Assembly: GCA_902542855.1 (NCBI GenBank)
Contig: CACBWE010000006.1
Coordinates: 1 to 44,112, forward strand
Length of the DNA stretch: 44,112 bases
Source: an uncultured Pelagibacteraceae bacterium
Lineage (GTDB): Bacteria; Pseudomonadota; Alphaproteobacteria; Pelagibacterales; Pelagibacteraceae
Direction: 5' to 3'
Part shown: in pieces, positions 7,439 through 15,849 of the stretch
Numbering within the stretch: position 1 is the stretch's first letter
Layout: every line of letters begins with the position of its first letter
Made by a program: the position numbers and the translations under genes
The notes under the pieces: model-generated
Told to the model about the DNA's origin: nothing
The model's input: only the letters and a program-made list of their open reading frames with translations
Databases searched by the model: none

Positions 7439-8353
7439 TTAATAACTCTTTATATATTCCAAAGATGGCATTGAAGCTGCTGCGCCTTGTTTAGTGGTTG
7501 AAATTGCTGCAACTTGATTTGCAAAAGTAAGTACTTCTTTAATTCGTAAATCTTTTGATAACCCTACAGCTAATGCAGCATTGAAAGCATCACCTGCGCC
7601 TGTAGTATCAACTACTGGGTCTTTAAGTTTAAATGCTTCTACGAAAAAATTTTCTTTTTTATTTGCAAAATAACATCCTCTTTCTCCTAATGTTATAACA
7701 ATATTTTTAATACCTTTTTTTAAAAATTCCTCTGAAGCATTTTTGATATCTTTTTCTGTTTCAATTTTTTTATTTAAATAAAATTCTGCTTCAGTTTCAT
7801 TAGGTGTAAAAAAATCTATTAATTTAAAATCATTATCTTTAATTTTGCATGCAGGTGCTGGATTTAATATTGTGGCTAATCCCTTTTCTTTAGCTTTTTT
7901 TAATGCATAGCTAGTAACCTCATATGGTGTTTCTAGTTGTGTTAAAAATATTTCTGCTTTTGCAATAAAATTTAAATTTTTTTCAATGTCATCATGGGTA
8001 ATAGTTCCAGCAGCACCAGGTATTATATTTATTGCATTCTCACCAGTTTTTTTATTTACCATTATTCCTGCAACTCCAGTTGAGTGATTTTCATCTTGAA
8101 TTATACAAGCAGTGTCTATACCCAATTCTTTATATAAAGTTAAAGCCATCTCACCATTTTTGTCTTTGCCAATTTTTGTAATAAAATTTACGCTTCCATT
8201 GAGTTTAGCTGCTGCAATTGCTTGGTTTGACCCTTTTCCACCTGGTCCAATAATATGTTGCGAACCTAGAATAGTTTGTCCTTTTTCAGGGATAGCGTTA
8301 GAAATGAAGCAAAGATCTGCAACAAATACACCAAAAACTGAAATGGTTTTCAT
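7439..8353 (-). CDS. rbsK: Ribokinase (PfkB family)
   Basis: 304-residue PfkB-family kinase that phosphorylates a free pentose or related sugar with ATP. Ribokinase hallmarks: the N-terminal GPGGKGSNQAIAAAKL motif (PfkB signature 1), ILNPAPA, FTPNETEAEF, VITLGERG, and the C-terminal DTTGAGDAFNAAL motif that carries the catalytic Asp and anion hole. The late ISTTKQGAAASMP resembles the monovalent-cation loop of ribokinases. It is preceded by a FucU/RbsD family gene three bases upstream, in the same order as rbsD-rbsK elsewhere. A ribokinase role is likely, though PfkB enzymes for other sugars can look similar. Confidence 0.88.
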   Translation of the reverse strand: MKTISVFGVFVADLCFISNAIPEKGQTILGSQHIIGPGGKGSNQAIAAAKLNGSVNFITKIGKDKNGEMALTLYKELGIDTACIIQDENHSTGVAGIMVNKKTGENAINIIPGAAGTITHDDIEKNLNFIAKAEIFLTQLETPYEVTSYALKKAKEKGLATILNPAPACKIKDNDFKLIDFFTPNETEAEFYLNKKIETEKDIKNASEEFLKKGIKNIVITLGERGCYFANKKENFFVEAFKLKDPVVDTTGAGDAFNAALAVGLSKDLRIKEVLTFANQVAAISTTKQGAAASMPSLEYIKSY

Positions 8354-8356
8354 TTT

Positions 8357-8818
8357 TTAAGTCCAAACGTTTCCGTCAGGCAAAATGACTCCTTTGGTAA
8401 GTATAAAACAGCCAAACGGTCTTGCGTCTGTTGTAGTAACAATGCAATAAGCTTTTTTAGCCTCTTGATAAAATTCTTGTCTTGAAATTGATCCCACATT
8501 CCAATTTTCTCCTGAGATTTTTTTTACAACTTCAATAAATTCTTTATGTGTTTCGGTTAACTCCTCAGGTTTATCATCTACTTCCATTCTTAAAGCTGGA
8601 GAACCTCCTTTTGAATTAATAAAACTATCTAGTGGAAAAACTGAAAGTATGGCAGAGGCTGCTTCTTTTATACCAACTCCGTCTAATCTTATTACTTTTT
8701 CATTTGTAGTATATGCTGGAAAATTAGCATCAGCTAATATCAGTTTTTCTCCATGACCCATAGATCTTAGATGAAAAAGTAAATCTGGGCTTAATACTGG
8801 ATCAATTTTAATAAGCAT
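8357..8818 (-). CDS. FucU/RbsD-family sugar mutarotase
   Basis: 153 residues, the size of the RbsD/FucU family, which interconverts anomers or ring forms of free sugars so that the kinase or dehydrogenase receives the right form. The N-terminus LSPDLLFHLRSMGHGEKLILADANFPA carries the family's catalytic His in MGHG and the Asp in ADANFP. The spacing, VIRLDG and the late FYQEAKKAYCIVTTTDARPFGCFIL are closer to FucU (fucose mutarotase) than to RbsD. It lies between the binding-protein terminator and rbsK. In the ribokinase context the substrate could be a pentose, but a deoxyhexose is equally possible. Confidence 0.88.
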   Translation of the reverse strand: MLIKIDPVLSPDLLFHLRSMGHGEKLILADANFPAYTTNEKVIRLDGVGIKEAASAILSVFPLDSFINSKGGSPALRMEVDDKPEELTETHKEFIEVVKKISGENWNVGSISRQEFYQEAKKAYCIVTTTDARPFGCFILTKGVILPDGNVWT

Positions 8819-8835
8819 GGATTATTATATTACAT

Positions 8836-8872
8836 AAAAAAAAAGGGTGGAATTAAATTCCACCCTTTTTTT
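8836..8872 (-). terminator. Intrinsic terminator/attenuator after the ribose-type binding protein
   Basis: Inverted repeat GGGTGGAAT / ATTCCACCC with a 3-base loop, extended by A and T runs on each side, giving a U-rich tail on the minus strand. It begins 18 bases after the binding-protein stop and lies before the FucU/rbsK genes. It would allow high binding-protein output with partial read-through into the mutarotase, kinase and SDR genes. Confidence 0.85.
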
Positions 8873-8890
8873 AAATTATATACTTATCGA

Positions 8891-9823
8891 TTATTTAAAA
8901 TCGTTGGCGTTTTCTTTTGTTACTAATTGTGTTCCTGTATCAATGTTTGGATCAATACTTCCACCATTAGCTAACTCTAGAGCATATTTTACTCCATATG
9001 CGCCCATGTTGTAAGAAAACTGAGCAATTGTTGCTGTCATCTCTCCTTTTAAGATACTTGTAGCTGCATCTGGAGTAGCATCAAATCCTACTACAACAAC
9101 ATCATTCATGTCCGCATCTTTAAGAGCCTGCATAGCACCTAAGCCCATATTATCATTTGAAGCAAATATTGCTTTAATATTTGGATTTTTTAAAATAATC
9201 GACTCAGTTACAGATCTACCTTTTGCAGTGTCCCACTCAGCAGTTTGAGTTGCAACAATGTTCAATCCACAATTTTTAAAACCTTTTATTGCACCATCTC
9301 TTCTTAACAACGCTGTAGATTGTGACTCAATACCAGTTAAAATTGCAACATCTGAACCTTTGGGAGTTTTATCACAAATAAATTTTGCAGCTAACTCTGC
9401 ACCATTCATGTTGTTTGTTCCAATAAAAGTTACTCCTTCATTTATTCCTTTTGTATCAACAAATACTACTGGAACTCCACTCTTGATCGCATCATCAACG
9501 ATCGGAGCAAAAGCATTTGGATCTCCTGGTGCAAGTGCTAAAGCATCAACACCTTTTGCCAGTTGGTCCTCTACTTGATTTATCTGTGCCTGAACATCTC
9601 CTTCTTGTGGAGGTGCAATTAAAATTAATTTAACACCTAGTTTTTTAGCTTCCTCTTCAGCACCTTTTGTTACAGATGCCCAAAAAGGATTTCCTGATCC
9701 AGGACCTTTAATACTGAATAGAATTTTTTTACCATGTCCATCAGCAAAAGACACTGAACCTATACTGATCGATAAAAAAATTGCTGTAAAAAAAACAACA
9801 ATTTTTTTTGTTAAGTTTTTCAT
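8891..9823 (-). CDS. Sugar ABC transporter periplasmic substrate-binding protein (RbsB type)
   Basis: 310-residue periplasmic binding protein with signal peptide (MKNLTKKIVVFFTAIFLSIS, cleavage near SFADG). Fold markers of the ribose/galactose type: FSIKGPGSGNPFWASVTKGA, IAPPQEGDVQAQINQVEDQ, DALALAPGDPNA, GVPVVFVDT, TGIESQSTALLRRDG, IKAIFASNDNMGLGAMQAL and VVVGFDATPDA. A strong ribosome site (AGGGGAAATAA before ATG) and a possible own promoter (9889-9917) suggest separate high expression from the permease and ATPase genes just upstream. The substrate is a monosaccharide or cyclitol; the operon neighbours (iolD-like, FucU, ribokinase) do not agree on one sugar. Confidence 0.93.
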   Translation of the reverse strand: MKNLTKKIVVFFTAIFLSISIGSVSFADGHGKKILFSIKGPGSGNPFWASVTKGAEEEAKKLGVKLILIAPPQEGDVQAQINQVEDQLAKGVDALALAPGDPNAFAPIVDDAIKSGVPVVFVDTKGINEGVTFIGTNNMNGAELAAKFICDKTPKGSDVAILTGIESQSTALLRRDGAIKGFKNCGLNIVATQTAEWDTAKGRSVTESIILKNPNIKAIFASNDNMGLGAMQALKDADMNDVVVVGFDATPDAATSILKGEMTATIAQFSYNMGAYGVKYALELANGGSIDPNIDTGTQLVTKENANDFK

Positions 9824-9888
9824 TTATTTCCCCTATTGTTATTTAAAGTTAAATTAAATAAAAAAATTCAGAAGAGTTCAACTATTTA

Positions 9889-9917
9889 TAAGTATGCTAA
9901 GACAATTTTGAATACAA
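9889..9917 (-). promoter_or_regulatory. Possible sigma-70-type promoter for the sugar-binding protein gene
   Basis: On the minus strand, TTGTAT and TACTTA are separated by 17 bases, about 65 bases before the ATG at 9823, in the 118-base gap between permease and binding-protein genes. In such an AT-rich genome this match is only suggestive. Confidence 0.3.
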
Positions 9918-9941
9918 CTAAGGCGTGTAAATATATATAAT

Positions 9942-10955
9942 TTATTTTCTAGTTCCCAAATCTCTTCTTAATACGTCTACATAAACTGCAAGAACTATTA
10001 TGGAACCTATCAAAACTTGCTGCCAAAAAGAACTAACATCCATCAAATTGAGACCATTTCTCAGAATTCCCATAATCATTACACCTGCAAATACTCCAAG
10101 GACTGTACCTCTTCCACCAAAAAAACTTGCTCCTCCGATAATACATGCAGCGATCGCATCAAGTTCAGATTGAAGTCCAGCGTTGGGATAACCTGAGTCA
10201 GTTCTGCCTGCTAAAATTAAAGCACCAATACCTGATAGAAATCCACATAGTGAGTAAACTATAACTAAAATTTTGTTAACATTTATTCCAGATGCTCTAG
10301 CAGCATTTGGATTTCCTCCGATTGCATAAATCCATTTTCCGGTTTTGCTATGATTTAAAAAAATCCAAAAAATTATATATACAATAGCAATTAATACTAA
10401 ACTTACTGGAAGGTATTGCGATTTTTCTAATCCTAACCATTGAAGATCAATTCTTCCATGACCAAGGTACCTAACTTCATCTGTAAAACCACTTATTGGG
10501 GTTCCACCAGAAATTAAGTTTCCAGTTCCTCTAAATATATAAAGAGTACCTAAAGTCATTATAAAAGGATGTGGCATGCGAAGTAAGGTGATACCTAGGC
10601 CATTAAATAGACCACATAAAAACCCTGCAATCAAAGGTGTAATTACTACAATGTACCAAGGCGCTCCAGCTTTAGCAACAACAGCCAATATCATTAATGA
10701 TAACATCATGATTGAACCGACCGAAAGATCTATCCCAGCAGTCACAATTACCATAAATACTCCCAAGGCTAACATTGACTGCCAAGATATTTGTTTAAAA
10801 ACGTTAGTTACATTTCTCCAAGATAAAAAAACATCTGGTTGCAAAATGTGCATAACCAAAATCATAATTACTAATAAAAGAAGAATTCCATATTTTTCTA
10901 AATATGGCATTAGTTTCAAATGAAGGCTTACAATTTTTTTATCTTTATCTTCCAT
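9942..10955 (-). CDS. Sugar ABC transporter permease (RbsC type)
   Basis: Inner-membrane permease of about 337 residues of the ribose/xylose family (BPD_transp_2). Visible: first helix LLLLVIMILVMHIL, QMSWQ-like QISWQSMLALGVFMVIV, the family motif TAGIDLSVGSIMML (the EAA-like loop of this family), GITLLRMPHPFIMTLGTL, IGGNPNAARASGI, and SELDAIAACIIGGASFFGGRGTV. I chose the ATG at 10955, two bases after the ATPase stop; the TTG at 10979 would overlap the ATPase gene by 22 bases. It works with the single-domain ATPase upstream and the binding protein downstream. Confidence 0.93.
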   Translation of the reverse strand: MEDKDKKIVSLHLKLMPYLEKYGILLLLVIMILVMHILQPDVFLSWRNVTNVFKQISWQSMLALGVFMVIVTAGIDLSVGSIMMLSLMILAVVAKAGAPWYIVVITPLIAGFLCGLFNGLGITLLRMPHPFIMTLGTLYIFRGTGNLISGGTPISGFTDEVRYLGHGRIDLQWLGLEKSQYLPVSLVLIAIVYIIFWIFLNHSKTGKWIYAIGGNPNAARASGINVNKILVIVYSLCGFLSGIGALILAGRTDSGYPNAGLQSELDAIAACIIGGASFFGGRGTVLGVFAGVMIMGILRNGLNLMDVSSFWQQVLIGSIIVLAVYVDVLRRDLGTRK

Positions 10956-10957
10956 AT

Positions 10958-11707
10958 TTATTTTTTTCCCATAATCCAACCAATCACTTCATCTCTAGAT
11001 GTACTTGATAGGTTGGCTTCTGCGAAATTAGTTCCTTGAAATAAAGCCATCACTCTGTCACATACTGTAAATATATCATCCATTCTATGACTTATAACAA
11101 TCACTCCAACACCTGTTTTTTTTAAACTATTAATAAGATCTAAAACTTTACCCACTTCTTTGATTGCTAATGCTGCAGTCGGTTCATCCATAATTACTAC
11201 ATTAGCATTAAAGGCAGTTGATCGTGCGATTGCCACAGCTTGTCTTTGACCACCTGAAAGTTCCTCTACTTTTTGATCGGCACTTTTAACATTAATTTTT
11301 AACTTATCTAAATGAGCATTAGTTAATTCTTTAATTTTATTAAAATCTAATAGTTTTAAAAATCCTAAATTTTTTGTTGGCTCTCTTCCTAAAAAAATAT
11401 TTTCACCAATAGGTAAATTACCTGCTAGAGCAAGATCTTGATAAACCATTTCTAAACCTAAATTTTGAGAGTCTCTTGGACTTTCTAATATTTCTTCTTT
11501 GCCTTGGAAAAATAAGGAACCTGCGCTTGGTTTATAAAGTCCCGACAAAACTTTCATTAAAGTTGATTTTCCTGCTCCGTTATCTCCCACTACACCCAAA
11601 CATTCTCCAGCATGAACCTTTAAGTTAACATTTTCTAATGCAGTAATAGTTCCAAAATATTTTGTTATCCCTTTAGCTTCTAAGAGTGGATTGGTAGTTG
11701 CCGACAT
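10958..11707 (-). CDS. Sugar ABC transporter ATP-binding protein, single nucleotide-binding domain
   Basis: 249-residue ATPase with one complete nucleotide-binding domain: Walker A GDNGAGKST, Q-loop VYQDLAL, signature LSGGQRQAVAIAR, Walker B VVIMDEPTAAL and switch His in VISHRMDD. Ribose-type ATPases (RbsA) usually contain two such domains in about 500 residues. This is the short FrcA-like form, which should act as a homodimer on the permease. It lies two bases before the permease start and 22 bases after the 2-hydroxyacid dehydrogenase gene, inside the iolD-like operon. Confidence 0.93.
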   Translation of the reverse strand: MSATTNPLLEAKGITKYFGTITALENVNLKVHAGECLGVVGDNGAGKSTLMKVLSGLYKPSAGSLFFQGKEEILESPRDSQNLGLEMVYQDLALAGNLPIGENIFLGREPTKNLGFLKLLDFNKIKELTNAHLDKLKINVKSADQKVEELSGGQRQAVAIARSTAFNANVVIMDEPTAALAIKEVGKVLDLINSLKKTGVGVIVISHRMDDIFTVCDRVMALFQGTNFAEANLSSTSRDEVIGWIMGKK

Positions 11708-11729
11708 AATTTATAAAATTATTAAAATA

Positions 11730-12752
11730 TCAATTAATTGCAACTGGTTTTGAGGCCAATAATCGTACTGTTTTCAATTCAGCTTTTTTGCAAAATTTTG
11801 GTTTTAAATTTTTTGAAATTAGATGCATGTCCTTTAAAACAATATCCCCCATACTATAAAAGGCCTCTGTCAAAGCTCCTGCTCTATGCGCTGAAAACAA
11901 AATATTTTTGACTTTCCTAATTGGGTCATTTTTTCTCACTGGTTCCAAAGGAAATACGTCAGTAGCTACATAAATATCTCCCTTTTTAACTCTATCGATT
12001 AAATCTTTAAAATTTACAACTGCTGCTCGACTCATCAATATGAATAGTGAGTTAGGTTTCATTTTGTTAATTAAATTTTTATTAACTAAATTTTTATTCT
12101 TAGTTGTTACAGCGGCTAAAACATAGATAATTTCACATGTTTTAAACATTTGATTTAAACTAACAGGTTTAAATCCGAAGCTTTTAATTTTATTCTTTGA
12201 TAACCATGGGTCATAAACATTTATATCTTTAGTAAATGGAAGTAACATTGGATATAAAGATTTAGCTAAATCACCAAAACCCAGTAATCCAATTTTTTTT
12301 CCTGATAATAAAGATGCTTTTAAATTACTTTCTAACCCATATTTTTCTTTACCTTTTACAAAATCAAAATGAGCATTATGAATATTCCTTAATAGAGAAA
12401 GTGTCATTCCTAATGCAATTTCAGCGACAGGATTTGAAAACACTGGGGAAGTTGCAATTACATGGATTCCCTTTTTAGCACAATAAACATAATCAACGTT
12501 ATTCATAAAATTACTTTCAACATTGATTATTGCTTTCAATTTTTTTGCTTTTGACAGAATTTTTTTATCTAAGTCTGGCTGACCCATAATGAAAGTAGCC
12601 TTATCAATATAGTTTTCATAAAATTGTCTTTTTTTTTTATCAGGTGCTACTAAAACCTTATATTTTGTTTTTAATTCTATTAATTTTTTTTTCGTAAAAA
12701 TCAGATCCAGTGTTCTTGGGAAAGGATCAGATATAACAATTGGTTTTGACAC
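11730..12752 (-). CDS. D-isomer-specific 2-hydroxyacid dehydrogenase family protein
   Basis: 340 residues. Nucleotide-binding motif LGFGDLAKSLYPMLLPF and the VYDPWLS strand end typical of NAD-dependent 2-hydroxyacid dehydrogenases, which reduce 2-keto acids or oxidise D-2-hydroxy acids. Catalytic positions look partly kept: Arg in LMSRAAVV (usual NTSRG/NxARG), Glu/Asp in DVFPLEPV, and His in SAHRAGA (usual PHxxG). The MSRAA and AHRAG variants make it a divergent member. The start is GTG at 12752 and shares one base with the preceding stop (TAGTG), so translation is coupled to the Gfo/Idh gene. Substrate unknown. Confidence 0.82.
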   Translation of the reverse strand: MSKPIVISDPFPRTLDLIFTKKKLIELKTKYKVLVAPDKKKRQFYENYIDKATFIMGQPDLDKKILSKAKKLKAIINVESNFMNNVDYVYCAKKGIHVIATSPVFSNPVAEIALGMTLSLLRNIHNAHFDFVKGKEKYGLESNLKASLLSGKKIGLLGFGDLAKSLYPMLLPFTKDINVYDPWLSKNKIKSFGFKPVSLNQMFKTCEIIYVLAAVTTKNKNLVNKNLINKMKPNSLFILMSRAAVVNFKDLIDRVKKGDIYVATDVFPLEPVRKNDPIRKVKNILFSAHRAGALTEAFYSMGDIVLKDMHLISKNLKPKFCKKAELKTVRLLASKPVAIN

Positions 12753-13906
12753 TAAATTAAAATTTTTTTTACTTCTTCTTCGGTAAATTTTTTTGGTTTA
12801 TCACATTTTGTTTTTATTTTTTGAGGAATTCCAGTATTTGCTGCCCTCATGGTTGACTCTATTATATCTAATACATGTAAAGATAAATCACCTGAACACC
12901 TGTGCTTTTTATTTTTCTGAATAGAATATAACATTTCAGATAAACCAACACTCCGATAGTTCGCATTTGTAGCAGCTTCATTTGATCTTCCACTAGAAGA
13001 AGTTATGTTTATTTTTCCTAAATGCATCTTATCTGTTTTATGTTCACCCCATTTTCCACCCTCTGTAACAGAAATAAAAACAGAACCACCAAACATATTG
13101 GGATCTGGAACAATAATCGATCCCTTTGTGCCATAAAGTTCCATGTGATTTCTTTGATGATTAATTACATCAAAAGAAAGTGTTACTTGAATTATTGCAC
13201 CGCTGTGAAATTGGATTGTTGCTAAGTATGTTGTAGGAGTTTCAACTTTAAATGATTTATTTTTTTTTGGACCCGCTCCATAAATTCTTTTTTTAAAGGC
13301 TGTTAATGTTCTTCCTTGCACTTGTTTTGCTGGTCCAAGTAAATTTACTAAGGTTGTAAAAAAGTATGGTCCCATATCTATTACTGGACCTCCTTCTTTT
13401 TTATACCATGACTCAGGTTTTGGATGAAAAGACTCTACCCCTGGAAATGCAAAAATGGCATTACCTAATTTAATCTCTCCAATCAAATCAGAGTCAATTA
13501 ATTCTCGAGCTTTTTGAATTCCTCCGCCTAAAAATGTATCTGGAGCATTTCCAAGATAAAGTTTATTTTTTTTTGCTAGTGAGACGAGTTCTTTACCTTT
13601 TGCAAAATAAGTTGCTAATGGTTTTTCTGAATAAACATGTTTACCTGAAGTCAAAACTTTTTTTGAGACTGAATAATGAGATTGTGGAATTGTTAAGTTT
13701 AAAATAACTTCTATTTCATTGTCTTTTAAAATTTCCAAAACTGTTTTAGATTTAATATTGTATAATTTTGCACATTTATCGGCTGCTTTTTGATCAATAT
13801 CTGCACATGCAATTATTTTAAAATTATTAAAATATTGTTGCCCCCTAAAGTATGTCTCAGCAATATGACCACAGCCTATAAGACCGACCTTAAAAATTTT
13901 ATTCAT
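12752..13906 (-). CDS. Gfo/Idh/MocA-family oxidoreductase
   Basis: 384-residue NAD(P)-dependent sugar/cyclitol dehydrogenase. N-terminal Rossmann motif VGLIGCGHIAETYF, the family EKP motif with catalytic Lys (VYSEKPLAT), and GGPVIDMGPYFFTTLVNLLGP, which carries the substrate-binding Asp and family Tyr/His region. It follows the iolD-like gene by six bases and is coupled to the 2-hydroxyacid dehydrogenase. Members near iolD often oxidise inositol isomers or related ketoses, so a role in cyclitol oxidation is reasonable, but this protein differs clearly from the canonical IolG encoded at 32352. Confidence 0.88.
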   Translation of the reverse strand: MNKIFKVGLIGCGHIAETYFRGQQYFNNFKIIACADIDQKAADKCAKLYNIKSKTVLEILKDNEIEVILNLTIPQSHYSVSKKVLTSGKHVYSEKPLATYFAKGKELVSLAKKNKLYLGNAPDTFLGGGIQKARELIDSDLIGEIKLGNAIFAFPGVESFHPKPESWYKKEGGPVIDMGPYFFTTLVNLLGPAKQVQGRTLTAFKKRIYGAGPKKNKSFKVETPTTYLATIQFHSGAIIQVTLSFDVINHQRNHMELYGTKGSIIVPDPNMFGGSVFISVTEGGKWGEHKTDKMHLGKINITSSSGRSNEAATNANYRSVGLSEMLYSIQKNKKHRCSGDLSLHVLDIIESTMRAANTGIPQKIKTKCDKPKKFTEEEVKKILI

Positions 13907-13912
13907 AAAGGT

Positions 13913-15757
13913 TTATACGCCTTGTCTTTGTTTATCTTTTCCTTCTTTATAAAGTTTTAAAGCTTCTTCATTCTCTTTAGTGGTTGGAATTTCTAGTGTA
14001 GGGCTATCCCAAAAAGATGAACCTTCAACCCATTTGTAAGCATGAGTTTTAATTGAAATAACATAAGTCACTTCAGATGCTTTTGCTCTCTTAAATGCAG
14101 CTTCAAGATCTGAAAGTGAAGTAACGTGTTCAGATTTTGCACCCATACTTTCCGCATGTTTTGCAAAATCAACATCAACTAAGCCAGGTGTATTAGAACT
14201 CTTTAATAAGTTGTTGTACTCTTTACCACCTTTAAATAATTGTAATCGATTAATAACTGCAAAGCCCCCGTTATCACAAACAATTATAATCAATTTATTT
14301 TTTGTGATAACTGAAGAATAAATGTCAGTATTATTTAATAGATAAGATCCATCTCCTACAAAAGAAATTACTTCTTTATCTGGATTTGCCATTTTGATTC
14401 CTAAAGCTCCAGAAATTTCATAACCCATACAACTAAAACCCCATTCTGTTTCATGAGTATTGAGTTCTCTTGGTCTCCAAACTTGAATTACCTCACCAAC
14501 TAAACCTCCTGCAGCTGTAACTGCAATATCTGTAGGATCAGAATTTCTATAGATTACACCAATTGCTTGGACATAACTTGGGACTTCCTGATTAGTTGGG
14601 GCACTCTCTTTATCTATATGTTCATTCCATGACTTAAGCTCAATTTGAGATTTTTTATGCCAATCTTCTCCTACTTTCCAATCACCTAAGGCTTGAGAAA
14701 GTTCAGTTAATGAAACTTTTGCATCTCCAACAACTGCTTGTGCTAAATGTTTATTAGCATCATATCTTGATACGTTGATAGAAACTAATTTGAAATTTTC
14801 GTTTTCAAAATTTGCCCATGATCCTGTTGTAAAATCAGCAAGTTTTGTTCCAACCGCAATGGCAAGATCAGTTTCTTTAGCTAATGCATTTGTATTTTTT
14901 CCTCCCAGGCCTCCAATTTGACCTACAAAATGAGAGTGGTCTCGCTTCATTGTTGAGTAGCCCATTACAGTTTGTGTAACTGGGATGTTGTGTTTAATTG
15001 CAAACTGACTCAATTCTTCCATTGCATCTGAATAAAATACTCCACCTCCAGATATTATAATTGGATTTTTTGAAGATTTAATTTTATCAGCTGCTTCTTT
15101 TATTTGAAATTCATCTGGTCTTGGTCTTCGAATTGTGTGAACTTTTTCTTGAAAAAATTCTGCTGGATAATCAAAAGTTTGGCCTTGGATATCTTGACTC
15201 AATGAAATACAAGCAGGACCACAATCAGCAGGATCTAACATTGTCTGGACTGCTATTGGAAATGATTGAATTATTTGTTCAGGTCTAGTGATACGATCAA
15301 AATATCTCGTAACTGGTTTGAAAGCATCATTTGCAGTTGTGCTTGGGTTGTTAAATTGTTCAACTTGTTGAAGTACTGGATCTGGCATTCTATTTGCATA
15401 AGTATCACCAGGTAAAAATAAAATTGGTAATCTATTGCTCATAGCAACTGCTGCAGCTGTAACCATATTTGTTGCCCCAGGTCCAACAGATGATGTCGCT
15501 ACAAAAATTTGTTGTCTTCTTTTTGCTCTCGCATAACCAATTCCTGTAAGAGCCATATTTTGCTCATGATGCCCTCTATATGTTGGAAGTTCTTTTTGAT
15601 TTTCCTCTAATGCTTGACCTAAGCAGGCTACATTTCCATGTCCAAAGATTCCAAAGACACCTGGAAATAAAGGTTCTTTTTTGCCATTAATTAATATTTT
15701 TTGAGCAATTAAATATTTAACTATTGCATGAGCACATGTGAGGGTAATTTTTTTCAT
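13913..15757 (-). CDS. iolD: IolD-like ThDP-dependent trihydroxycyclohexanedione hydrolase
   Basis: 614-residue thiamine-diphosphate enzyme. IolD opens the ring of 3D-trihydroxycyclohexane-1,2-dione to 5-deoxyglucuronate, the third step of inositol breakdown. Family marks: LTCAHAIVKYLIAQ start, FGIFGHGNVACLGQAL, the activating Glu in RGHHEQNMA, SVGPGATNMVTAAAVA, RMPDPVLQQVEQ, RYFDRITRPEQ, and near the C-terminus EWGFSCMGYEISGALG followed by the ThDP motif GDGSYLLNN...CDNGG. Length and motifs match IolD rather than acetolactate synthase. First gene of the long minus operon down to 6663, divergent from the aldehyde dehydrogenase. The other inositol genes in the window (iolE, iolG) lie about 16 kb away. 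Confidence 0.88.
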   Translation of the reverse strand: MKKITLTCAHAIVKYLIAQKILINGKKEPLFPGVFGIFGHGNVACLGQALEENQKELPTYRGHHEQNMALTGIGYARAKRRQQIFVATSSVGPGATNMVTAAAVAMSNRLPILFLPGDTYANRMPDPVLQQVEQFNNPSTTANDAFKPVTRYFDRITRPEQIIQSFPIAVQTMLDPADCGPACISLSQDIQGQTFDYPAEFFQEKVHTIRRPRPDEFQIKEAADKIKSSKNPIIISGGGVFYSDAMEELSQFAIKHNIPVTQTVMGYSTMKRDHSHFVGQIGGLGGKNTNALAKETDLAIAVGTKLADFTTGSWANFENENFKLVSINVSRYDANKHLAQAVVGDAKVSLTELSQALGDWKVGEDWHKKSQIELKSWNEHIDKESAPTNQEVPSYVQAIGVIYRNSDPTDIAVTAAGGLVGEVIQVWRPRELNTHETEWGFSCMGYEISGALGIKMANPDKEVISFVGDGSYLLNNTDIYSSVITKNKLIIIVCDNGGFAVINRLQLFKGGKEYNNLLKSSNTPGLVDVDFAKHAESMGAKSEHVTSLSDLEAAFKRAKASEVTYVISIKTHAYKWVEGSSFWDSPTLEIPTTKENEEALKLYKEGKDKQRQGV

Positions 15758-15780
15758 AAATATGTTTATCTTTTAATATG

Positions 15781-15801
15781 TATAGTGTTTATATATAATT
15801 T
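15781..15801. promoter_or_regulatory. Candidate operator shared with 20358-20378
   Basis: TATAG, four variable bases, then TATATATAATTT: 17 of 21 positions, same spacing, as in the divergent gap at 20358. It lies in the 92-base gap between iolD-like (-) and aldehyde dehydrogenase (+). An AT-only palindrome (TATAATT, two bases, AATTATA) overlaps its right end. The MarR-type regulator at 18899 is a possible binder. Low complexity makes chance a real alternative. Confidence 0.3.
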
Positions 15802-15849
15802 TAATTATAAATTAAAAAACCTAATTAAGTAAACTTAAAAATAAATTCT

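Noticed and set aside
10956-10979. TTG start eight codons upstream for the ribose-type permease
   Set aside because: It would overlap the ATPase gene by 22 bases; the ATG at 10955 follows the ATPase stop by two bases.
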